A stretch of 57,897 bases of DNA. It comes from an uncultured Flavobacteriaceae bacterium (GTDB lineage Bacteria; Bacteroidota; Bacteroidia; Flavobacteriales; Flavobacteriaceae). The notes beneath the pieces are model-generated. The model saw nothing but the letters and a program-made list of their open reading frames with translations. It had not been told where the DNA came from and did no database searches. The position numbers were made by a program, and so were the translations under genes. The stretch spans positions 1 through 57,897 of the forward strand of contig CALGLR010000090.1 in NCBI GenBank assembly GCA_937959395.1, written 5' to 3'. How positions within the stretch are numbered: position 1 is the stretch's first letter; each line of letters begins with the position of its first letter. Below, piece by piece: positions 20,164 through 27,490 of the stretch.

Positions 20164-21765
20164 TTAAAGCAATATTAGATTAAAGTCTTTTTTTAAGGGT
20201 TCTAATTCATCTTTCAATACGCTAATTAATTGATCTCCATGCTCTAAATATAATTGCGAGAAATTTATATTACGCTCTTGCAAACTTTGATTTGGAAATA
20301 ATTCGCTTTGCAATTCAGTAATTCGAACAACATGGTCTTTTAATTTCCTTTTTTGAGCTGTTAGTAATCGTTTTTCCAAATACTCTAATCCTTTTATTTG
20401 TTTTCGCTCTTGGGCTGCAACAGCACCAATAAAAGATTGATCTGTTTTCTCTGCTAATTTATAAAGCACTTTAAATTGATCCTTTAAATGAGAGATTTGA
20501 TTAGAAAAATCAATATCTATATTTGAAATCTGGCGCACTTTTTTATTGATAAACGCATCTCGTTTTAAAAATAAATCCTCATTAGATACTGTTAACTTCT
20601 GAAGCTTATCTGCCTGTTGTTTCGTTTTAATTAAAACCGAGTTTCTTAATAATAAAATTGGAAAAGGAATCTTGTTAGCTTCAAAATTTTGTTTTAATTG
20701 AAACCAATATGCCAATTCGCCACCACCACCTATATAACATAAATTAGGAAGAATGACTTCCTGATACAAAGGCCGAAGTATGACATTTGGAGAGAATCGT
20801 TCAGGATAATTATCGACTTCTTCTAAAAGTGCTTCTTTAGTCCAGCTAATCTCAGTGTTTAAAACACTGTATTTATGATCTAGAAAAACAATACGTTCTC
20901 TTAGATTATTTGTAATGTAAAATAAATTAATTTCTCGAGGATTAACCTGTATTTTATAATCGTCACTTATATTTTCTAATATTTTATTTGTTTCATTTAC
21001 AGTTTTAAAAGCGGTTTCATTTATTAAATCTTCCTTAACAAAAGGGATGAACAGCCGTTTTAAACTCTTTTTATTAGCATCTATAATAACTAAGCCATAT
21101 TGAGAAAATAATTCGTTTGCTAAATACAAGGTTGCTTTAGCTAAATTATCGTGTTTCAAATAGGCGTTTTTAAAAAGCGCTCGCAACTTATCTGCATTAG
21201 CCCCTAAGCCTAGTTCTTGCGAAAACAAATCACTCACAGCTTCTAAACCTTTTAAATCCAATTCACCAACTGCTCCAGAAGCATTTCTATTCCATCTTAA
21301 TTTCTTTCCATTTAAATTGAAATAATTTATTTCCTCGAAATCATGATCTTCACTAGCCATCCAATATATAGGCACAAAATCATACTCTGGATGTGTTTCT
21401 TTTAGTTGCTCACTTAAATTTATAGTAGATATTATTTTATACAGAAAATATAATGGTCCTGTAAACAAATTAAGTTGATGCCCTGTCGTTATAGTAAAAG
21501 TTGTTCCCTTAGAAAGCAGTTCTATGTTTTCCAAAGTCTTAGAAGACGTATCTACTAAATTATATTGAGACTTTAAAGCCTCAACAAGGACTGCTCTAGT
21601 TTCTTTTTTGTAAGATTCTTTTTTTTCTTTTATCTGTCCTTTAAAATTTTCAATATTAGGATATCTATTATATAAGTCTTTCAATGAAGAATCTTCATCA
21701 AGATAATCACATATTAATTTTGAAAAGTAGCCAGTTTCTTTAAACGAAATACAATCTTTCGGCAT
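20164..21765 (-). CDS. bshC: Putative cysteine ligase BshC (bacillithiol biosynthesis)
   Basis: 533 residues, the usual length. Recognisable blocks are TTGHQLNLFTGPLYFLYKI near 96-114, FVPIYWMASEDHDFEEI near 132-148 and the GGGGELAYWFQLK segment. A long charged helical region follows (about 370-480), then the C-terminal domain. BshC adds cysteine to glucosaminyl-malate in the last step of bacillithiol synthesis, so the organism probably uses bacillithiol as its low-molecular-weight thiol. It stands alone, divergent from the plus-strand gene at 21901. Confidence 0.92.
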   Translation of the reverse strand: MPKDCISFKETGYFSKLICDYLDEDSSLKDLYNRYPNIENFKGQIKEKKESYKKETRAVLVEALKSQYNLVDTSSKTLENIELLSKGTTFTITTGHQLNLFTGPLYFLYKIISTINLSEQLKETHPEYDFVPIYWMASEDHDFEEINYFNLNGKKLRWNRNASGAVGELDLKGLEAVSDLFSQELGLGANADKLRALFKNAYLKHDNLAKATLYLANELFSQYGLVIIDANKKSLKRLFIPFVKEDLINETAFKTVNETNKILENISDDYKIQVNPREINLFYITNNLRERIVFLDHKYSVLNTEISWTKEALLEEVDNYPERFSPNVILRPLYQEVILPNLCYIGGGGELAYWFQLKQNFEANKIPFPILLLRNSVLIKTKQQADKLQKLTVSNEDLFLKRDAFINKKVRQISNIDIDFSNQISHLKDQFKVLYKLAEKTDQSFIGAVAAQERKQIKGLEYLEKRLLTAQKRKLKDHVVRITELQSELFPNQSLQERNINFSQLYLEHGDQLISVLKDELEPLKKDFNLILL

Positions 21766-21900
21766 AATATAAAAATGAATTCATTTGTAAATATAAAGTT
21801 CTTTGTCGTATAATATCTCTTAAAATTAACATAAAAAAACAAATAAAAACCTAGTGTTTTTGTAAATTGGTATGTTATTCCAACTTAAACTTCATGTGCC

Positions 21901-23172
21901 ATGAAAACCTTAATCTATTCTCAAAAAAATAAATCGATTACTTTTTTTTATTTTTTACTTGTATTTTTAATTGTAAATATTACTTTTTCTCAAAATAACA
22001 CCGAATTTAAAGGTGTTATTATAGATCGTGAGACTAAGGACAAATTACAGTTTGTAGATGTTATCGTAGAAGAGGCTAATATTAGTACTGTTACTAATTC
22101 TGAAGGAGAATTTTTAATAAAAGTACCTAATGACATGCTAAATAAAATTGTGACTTTCTCTCATTTAGGATACACTAAACAAAGTATGCTTGTTTCTAAA
22201 TTAAATAATACTAATAATGTAATAAAGTTAGATGAAGCCGCAACCATATTAGCACAAGTCGATCTTAATTTTCCAAAAAATGCAGAGAAATTAATACGAA
22301 AAGTACTTAGTAAAAAAGGAGAAAATTATAATACGAATCAATCTACTTTAACTGCTTTTTATAGAGAAACCATTAAAAAACGAAATAAAAACGCGTCTCT
22401 TTCTGAAGCTATAGTCGAAATTGAAAAAGCAGGCTATAACGATTCTAAAAAAGATGGAATAAAACTTATAAAAGCTAGAAAAAACACAAATTATTCGAGA
22501 CTTGACACCTTAGCTTTAAAATTACAAGGTGGTCCTTTTAGTACACTTTATACAGATTTAATGAAAAATCCTGAATTTATTTTTGATGAGAATAATTTAT
22601 CCAAGTATACTTTTAAGTTTGACAAGTCTACGCAAATAAATAATAAACTAGTTTATGTGGTTAATTTTAAACAAAAGAAAGAAGAAACAAATCCGCTCTA
22701 TTATGGTAAATTATATATAGATGCAGAAAGTTATGCGCTTACAAGTGCTGTATATAATTTAAATATTAGCAATAGAAATTTAGCGAGTGCCTATTTTGTT
22801 AGAAAAAAACCTAAAAAGGTAAAAGTTTATCCTACTAATGCAGCTTATCGTGTAAACTATAGAACGTTAAATAGTAAATGGTATTACAGCTACAGTAATA
22901 TACAACTCGCTTTTAAAGTGAATTGGAAAAACAAACTATTTAATAGCCGATATACACTTCAAAGCGAAATGGCCATTACCGACTGGCAACAAAGTGATAT
23001 AGGTAAGCTATCAAAAGCAAAAAGAACATTACACCCTTCTACTATTTTAGCAAATGAAGCTTCTGGTTTTTCAGACCCAAAGTTTTGGGGTGAATACAAT
23101 ATTATAGAGCCTGAGAAATCAATCGAATCGGCAATTAAAAAAATAAGCAAACAGTTTAAAAAAACGAGTTAA
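21901..23172 (+). CDS. Exported carboxypeptidase-regulatory-like domain protein
   Basis: 423 residues: signal peptide (about 1-30, ending ITFSQ), a CarboxypepD_reg-like beta sandwich (about 36-108: FKGVIIDRETKDKLQFVDV ... TNSEGEFLIKVP), and a roughly 300-residue C-terminal region of the kind found in TonB-dependent-receptor-associated flavobacterial envelope proteins. Function unknown; probably periplasmic or outer-membrane associated. Its stop is one base from the stop of the convergent rimO fragment at 23174. That tight convergence suggests that this was the original 3' neighbour of rimO. Confidence 0.8.
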   Translation: MKTLIYSQKNKSITFFYFLLVFLIVNITFSQNNTEFKGVIIDRETKDKLQFVDVIVEEANISTVTNSEGEFLIKVPNDMLNKIVTFSHLGYTKQSMLVSKLNNTNNVIKLDEAATILAQVDLNFPKNAEKLIRKVLSKKGENYNTNQSTLTAFYRETIKKRNKNASLSEAIVEIEKAGYNDSKKDGIKLIKARKNTNYSRLDTLALKLQGGPFSTLYTDLMKNPEFIFDENNLSKYTFKFDKSTQINNKLVYVVNFKQKKEETNPLYYGKLYIDAESYALTSAVYNLNISNRNLASAYFVRKKPKKVKVYPTNAAYRVNYRTLNSKWYYSYSNIQLAFKVNWKNKLFNSRYTLQSEMAITDWQQSDIGKLSKAKRTLHPSTILANEASGFSDPKFWGEYNIIEPEKSIESAIKKISKQFKKTS

Positions 23173-23173
23173 C

Positions 23174-23467
23174 TTATTTTAAAACTTCTGCATACAAATC
23201 AAAGTCTTCTGCTTCAGTAATCTTTACAGTAGTAAACTCACCTGTTTTTACATATGTTTTTGTTGCATCTATTAAGACTTCATTATCTACATCTGGCGAA
23301 TCAAATTCTGTACGACCAACAAAATAGTTCCCTTCTTTTCTATCGATAATGACTTTAAGTTCTTGTCCTATTTTCTCTTGATTTAATTCCCAAGAAATTT
23401 GCGATTGAATTTCCATAATTTCATTCGCACGATTCTGCTTCACTTCTTGAGGCACATTATCTACCAA
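23174..23467 (-). pseudogene. rimO: Displaced 3' fragment of rimO
   Basis: 97 codons, beginning at a TTG, match residues 338-433 of the intact RimO encoded at 26087-27388. The amino acids agree except at about four internal sites (for example VDN for VDD, NQEK for NQGK, IGQE for IGEE) and the extreme C-terminus (YAEVLK versus YGEVV). By hand count about 17 of roughly 285 bases differ, mostly at silent positions. Similarity stops at 23467-23468, about seven bases before a transposon-type hairpin, and does not extend beyond the stop codon. It holds only the TRAM-domain region, so it cannot act as a methylthiotransferase. It may be the original end of rimO pushed away by an insertion. Confidence 0.9.
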
Positions 23468-23474
23468 AATGAAC

Positions 23475-23500
23475 TACCTCGAGGCAGAGCCATCGAGGTA
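23475..23500. repeat. Hairpin at the downstream end of the Y1 transposase remnant
   Basis: Arms TACCTCGA (23475-23482) and TCGAGGTA (23493-23500) enclose GGCAGAGCC, which itself pairs GGC with GCC, giving about 11 paired bases. Y1 transposases of the IS200/IS605 group recognise subterminal hairpins like this. It abuts the stop of the transposase frame (23501) and the break in rimO homology. Confidence 0.75.
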
Positions 23501-23944
23501 TCAAAACAATCGGAGTTGGTCTGAATGTAACTTTTCGTAATCTGATTCCCCTTGATTTTGAAGATACTTTTTTATCACTTCTTCATTAGCATACTAACCC
23601 ACTGTGTTAACATAATAGCCGCTTGTCCAAAATTTTCCGCCCCATAAAAATCTTTTAACCTCTGGATGCAACCTGAAAATCTCTTTTGACGTTATACTTT
23701 TTACAGCACTAATTATCTTTTTTGGAGAATTTGATGGAACACTCTGAATCAAAAAACGAACATGATTTCCATCAATGCCAATTTCCAAAAATTGAACATC
23801 ATATCGTTCTTCTATTTCCAAGCAAACCAATTTAAAAGTATTTGAAATTTTCGAAGTAAAAACTGGCTTTCTATATTTGATAGGACATACAAAATGATAA
23901 AGTAATAAACTTTTATTATGACTTTTATGAATATGCTCACTCAT
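23501..23944 (-). pseudogene. Inactivated Y1 (IS200/IS605-like, REP-associated) transposase
   Basis: The frame encodes 147 codons with one in-frame TAG at codon 117 (23596-23594). The first 116 residues carry the Y1-transposase pattern (LLLYHFVCPIKYRKPVF ... KRFLWGGKFWTSGYYVNTVG). After the TAG the same frame continues with ANEEVIKKYLQNQ, the helix with the expected catalytic tyrosine (codon 127), and then SDYEKLHSDQLRLF. The HUH motif, normally HVH, reads NHVRF (His61, Arg63), so a metal ligand is lost as well. These enzymes move single-stranded DNA using hairpin ends. Two lesions in catalytic elements make activity unlikely; it is a remnant of a short element of about 0.5 kb bounded by hairpins. 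Confidence 0.88.
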
Positions 23945-23970
23945 AAATACAAAAGTACATATCTTTACGC

Positions 23971-23997
23971 TACACCCGAGACAGAGCCTAGGGGAAT
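23971..23997. repeat. Degraded hairpin at the upstream end of the Y1 transposase remnant
   Basis: Contains CCCGAGACAGAGCCTAGGGG, sharing the CGAG-R-CAGAGCC core with the hairpin at 23475-23500 but with a weaker stem (CCC/GGG only). It is the probable opposite end of the same element, decayed. It begins 26 bases upstream of the transposase start. Confidence 0.55.
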
Positions 23998-24108
23998 TCT
24001 ACTGATTAAATAATGTTTTACTTTTCGCATGTCTATCTGTTTTTTTGTCAGAACCTTTTCCTGTAAAAGAAAGATTTATTTATAAACACAAATAGAAACG
24101 ATTTTTAG

Positions 24109-24223
24109 TGGCTCACTTTCAGCCAGCACGCTATGCTCAGTTTAATCTAGTACGGGTGGTTCAGTTTGAACCAAAGTTAGTGGTATACTATGTCCGAATT
24201 TTACACTTTGAACAGACTAACAT
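24109..24223. mobile_element. Fossil IS21-type terminal repeat array
   Basis: Four or five degenerate units with a period of about 23-24 bases: GTGGCTCACTTTCAGCC (24109), TATGCTCAGTTTAATC (24132), GGTGGTTCAGTTTGAACC (24155), a decayed unit near 24178 and CACTTTGAACAGAC near 24204. Bacteroidota IS21-family elements carry multiple GTGGCTCAGTTTGAACC-type end repeats bound by the transposase, and this matches that design. No istA or istB is present, so only an end survives. The rest of the 507-base gap 23945-24451 shows only this array, the hairpin at 23971 and a terminator. An apparent 115-codon plus-strand frame starting at 24108 runs through the repeats and is not considered a gene. Confidence 0.6.
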
Positions 24224-24374
24224 AGTTCCTATTTGTACTCTTGAGCTATTTTTCCGATTAATACCTGAGAAATATAATATACCATTTAAAAGGTTGGCTT
24301 ACAAAACAGAAAAACTTATACCAAAATTATTAAACCTAATAATAACAAGGAATCGCCTAATAGAATATAAAAAA

Positions 24375-24419
24375 CAAAAAAAACTCAAGCTTAAAATTTA
24401 TCTTTCAAACTTGAGTTTT
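24375..24419 (-). terminator. Terminator after the DUF3472 gene
   Basis: Stem AAAACTCAAG (24380-24389) / CTTGAGTTTT (24410-24419) with a 20-base loop. On the minus strand it is followed by a T-rich run, 33 bases past the stop at 24452. Confidence 0.75.
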
Positions 24420-24451
24420 CTTTTAACAAAATGTTACTTGTTTACTATATA

Positions 24452-25762
24452 TTAATTAACAACAACTTTCTTTACAAAATCAGATCCTAATCTCAATATA
24501 TATATCCCTTTTGGTAAATCTGAGATATCAATTTTATGTGTTTTGCCATCAGACTTAATTTCTTTAGAAATTACTTTAGCTCCTTTTAAATCAAAAAGGT
24601 CTAAAGCTTTATTTTTTAGATCATATTCTTTCATTTGAATATTGATATAATTTGAAGTTGGATTTGGATAAATTTTAGATCCTATTGGATCATCAACAAT
24701 TTCATTAGATAAAGTTCCAATGGTTGTAGATATCGAGCTCGTTCTTCCTAAAATATCTTCTAGTATAACTTCAACTATATCACTTTCCGAAATTACTGGG
24801 ATTGATCTATTAAAAGTCTCTGTTGCTATAACAGAAGCTACTTCAACTCCATTTACTTTAATAGTATACTTAAATTGAGGTGTACTCGATACAGGAACTA
24901 ACCATTCTACATTACTGTTTGTAAGACTGGTAATTGAAAATGCTATAGTTGGGCTTGATGGACTTGACCCAGTACTTAGATTAAATGTTTTTGGAGGTGT
25001 CCCAGAAAAACTAGGTGTCGAATTCCCTCCACTTTGATAATAAATAACATTATTATTTGTTACTCCTGCATCAATCTTATTAGTATAATTTGATGAACGA
25101 GGTTCATCATTTCTATAGTAAACAACTTGAGACATACCCTTCCAAGTACCATTTGTTTTTCTTTTGAAAGCTTCTTTGACCTCAAAACGTCTTTTATTAG
25201 CGCCTGTGCTCAACCAGTCCTCTAAAAAACTAGTGGTTTGACCATTAAACGTAACATTAGCTACTGGATAATCCATAGTAACCATATGATACCATTTGTT
25301 TTGAGAATTTCTTCTAATCCAAAACCCGTAAAAAGTATGAGAGCCAACACTCCATCTCCTTGTTACTACTGTATTCCATTCATTAAGATCCCAGCCTATA
25401 GTACCATTGAGAGATTTTAACCCAGTTCCTTCACCTCCAAAAGACTCAACTATTGTTCCTGGTGCTATGTATGGAGCCGTAATTGCTTGTCCATTAGTAG
25501 GATCCCAAATAGAATAAATAAAAACATGTCCCCTATCTGGTGAATCTTGAAATCCACAATAAGCTCCACCCTCAGCACCTGCATTCCATTGCATGGTACA
25601 AAAATAAGTAGCATTGGTAGTAATCGTATTCCTGACTACTCTATACAAAATATCTCCAGCTCCATTATCATTAGCCACTATACTTGATGAGGGCGCCGAG
25701 TTTTGAGCGTTAATTAAACTTATACACAAAATAGTCATAAGGAGGAGTAGTAATCTTTTCAT
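24452..25762 (-). CDS. T9SS-secreted DUF3472 domain protein
   Basis: 436 residues: signal peptide (about 1-19, LINAQ), a DUF3472 domain (about 60-240, with GAYCGFQDS, FIYSIWDP and the typical ESFGGEGTG motif), a beta-rich linker, and a type A T9SS sorting domain (SKIYPNPTSNYINIQ ... KGIYILRLGSDFVKKVVVN). DUF3472 occurs in secreted proteins of bacteria and some eukaryotes; no activity is established, though a carbohydrate-related role has been suggested by context elsewhere. It is the only intact gene between the two rimO 3' ends, so it would be the cargo if this stretch is an insertion. It has its own terminator. Confidence 0.85.
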   Translation of the reverse strand: MKRLLLLLMTILCISLINAQNSAPSSSIVANDNGAGDILYRVVRNTITTNATYFCTMQWNAGAEGGAYCGFQDSPDRGHVFIYSIWDPTNGQAITAPYIAPGTIVESFGGEGTGLKSLNGTIGWDLNEWNTVVTRRWSVGSHTFYGFWIRRNSQNKWYHMVTMDYPVANVTFNGQTTSFLEDWLSTGANKRRFEVKEAFKRKTNGTWKGMSQVVYYRNDEPRSSNYTNKIDAGVTNNNVIYYQSGGNSTPSFSGTPPKTFNLSTGSSPSSPTIAFSITSLTNSNVEWLVPVSSTPQFKYTIKVNGVEVASVIATETFNRSIPVISESDIVEVILEDILGRTSSISTTIGTLSNEIVDDPIGSKIYPNPTSNYINIQMKEYDLKNKALDLFDLKGAKVISKEIKSDGKTHKIDISDLPKGIYILRLGSDFVKKVVVN

Positions 25763-26086
25763 AAGAATTTATTTAAAATTAACTTTATAAGACAAATATT
25801 TTACACAAAAAACTTAATATATAAAAAAATTTGAAATATAAAACTATTTTATATATGAACTACAATACAAAACTCACGGGGTGTATAATTCATCATATTA
25901 AAGCATTACTTATCTATTAATCTTATTCTGGAATCTTTTTATTAGACTTGGCTCGTTTTCTAATACTAAAAACTATACTAATTATAAGCTCTAAGCAATT
26001 ATTAATCTTTGTATCGTCTCGGTAATAAATAAGAACAAAAGCTTATACAATATGAGTTGGAGGTAAATACTATTTACGTTTTAGAA
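25763..26086. other. Intergenic gap between the DUF3472 gene and rimO
   Basis: 324 A+T-rich bases without a credible gene or strong hairpin. It should hold the promoter of the DUF3472 gene and the 3' end of the rimO transcript. A stretch TACTATTTAC...TAGAATT at 26069-26089 weakly resembles one arm of the MITE-like repeat at 10397-10580. Confidence 0.4.
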
Positions 26087-27388
26087 TTACACAACTTCTC
26101 CATACAAGTCAAAGTCTTCTGCTTCAGTGATCTTTACAGTTGTAAACTCTCCTGTTTTTACATATGTTTTTGTTGCATCTATTAAGACCTCATTATCTAC
26201 ATCTGGAGAATCAAATTCTGTACGACCAACAAAATAGTTTCCTTCTTTTCTATCTATAATGACTTTAAGCTCTTCTCCTATTTTACCTTGATTTAATTCC
26301 CAAGAAATTTGCGATTGAATCTCCATAATTTCATTTGCACGATTCTGCTTCACTTCTTGAGGTACATCATCTACCAAATTAAAGGCATGTGTGTTTTCTT
26401 CATGAGAATAAGTAAAGCAACCCAAGCGTTCAAAACGCATCTCTTTTACCCATTCTTTTAGGACTTGATAGTCTTCTTCAGTTTCTCCTGGATAACCCAC
26501 GATAAGTGTTGTACGAATGGTCATATTTGGAACTGTTGCTCTAAACTCCTTAAGCAACTTCGTCGTTTTCTCTTTTGTTGTACCACGACGCATACTCTTT
26601 AAAATAGAATCTGAAATATGCTGTAATGGAATATCCATATAATTACAAATCTTTGGTTCTCGATTCATAATTTCTAATACATCCATAGGAAATCCTGTAG
26701 GGAAAGCATAATGTAAACGGATCCATTCAATTCCTTCAACCTTAACCAGATTCTCTAACAATTCTGCTAGATTTCTTTTTTTGTATAAATCTAAACCGTA
26801 ATACGTTAAATCTTGAGCAATAAGAATAAGTTCTTTAACACCGTTAGCTGCTAATTTCTCAGCTTCAGTTACTAAATGTTCTATAGGCGTAGATTTATGT
26901 TTTCCTCGCATTAAAGGAATCGCACAAAATGAACAAGGTCGATCACAACCTTCGGCGATTTTTAAATAGGCATAATTTTTAGGAGTCGTTGTTAATCGCT
27001 CACCAATTAATTCATGTCTATAATCTGCTCCTAAAGCTTTTAATAGACTGGGTAATTCTGTAGTTCCAAAATATTGATCAACATTAGGAATTTCTTTCTG
27101 TAAGTCTGGCTTATAACGTTCACTTAAACATCCCGTTACAAACACTTTATCAACTTCTCCTTCTTCTTTCTTCTGCATGAACTCTAAAATAGTATTCACG
27201 CTTTCTTCTTTCGCATTTTTAATGAACCCACAAGTATTAATAACGACAATATTCCCTTCTTCTTCATGAACAACATCTTTACCACTTGCTTTTAACTGCC
27301 CCATTAGCACTTCGCTATCGTAAACATTTTTACTACAACCCAATGTTATAACATTGATTTTGTTCTTTTTAAGTGATTTTGTTCTCAT
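26087..27388 (-). CDS. rimO: Ribosomal protein S12 methylthiotransferase RimO
   Basis: 433 residues, full length. The N-terminal UPF0004 domain carries the auxiliary-cluster cysteines 18 (TLGCSKN), 53 (NTCGFI) and 87 (VTGCLSE). The radical-SAM domain has C148-x3-C152-x2-C155 (EGCDRPCSFCAI), and a TRAM domain covers about 370-433. It adds a methylthio group to the conserved Asp of ribosomal protein S12. Residues 338-433 are duplicated in the fragment at 23174-23467. The 3' end in the present gene may be imported while the fragment is the original (inference). Rows of ftsY-rimO are usual in flavobacteria; here two extra genes lie between them. Confidence 0.96.
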   Translation of the reverse strand: MRTKSLKKNKINVITLGCSKNVYDSEVLMGQLKASGKDVVHEEEGNIVVINTCGFIKNAKEESVNTILEFMQKKEEGEVDKVFVTGCLSERYKPDLQKEIPNVDQYFGTTELPSLLKALGADYRHELIGERLTTTPKNYAYLKIAEGCDRPCSFCAIPLMRGKHKSTPIEHLVTEAEKLAANGVKELILIAQDLTYYGLDLYKKRNLAELLENLVKVEGIEWIRLHYAFPTGFPMDVLEIMNREPKICNYMDIPLQHISDSILKSMRRGTTKEKTTKLLKEFRATVPNMTIRTTLIVGYPGETEEDYQVLKEWVKEMRFERLGCFTYSHEENTHAFNLVDDVPQEVKQNRANEIMEIQSQISWELNQGKIGEELKVIIDRKEGNYFVGRTEFDSPDVDNEVLIDATKTYVKTGEFTTVKITEAEDFDLYGEVV

Positions 27389-27490
27389 TCCCTAATTTTG
27401 GACTGCGAAGATACGTAATGATTGCCGATTAATGATTAATCATCTTACATTTAAGCCGTATTCAAGTTATTTAAAGGATTCTATTCCTAA

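Noticed and set aside
24108-24455. A 115-codon plus-strand open frame.
   Set aside because: It runs through the degenerate IS21-type repeats and a terminator, has no recognisable protein features, and overlaps the stop of the DUF3472 gene on the other strand.
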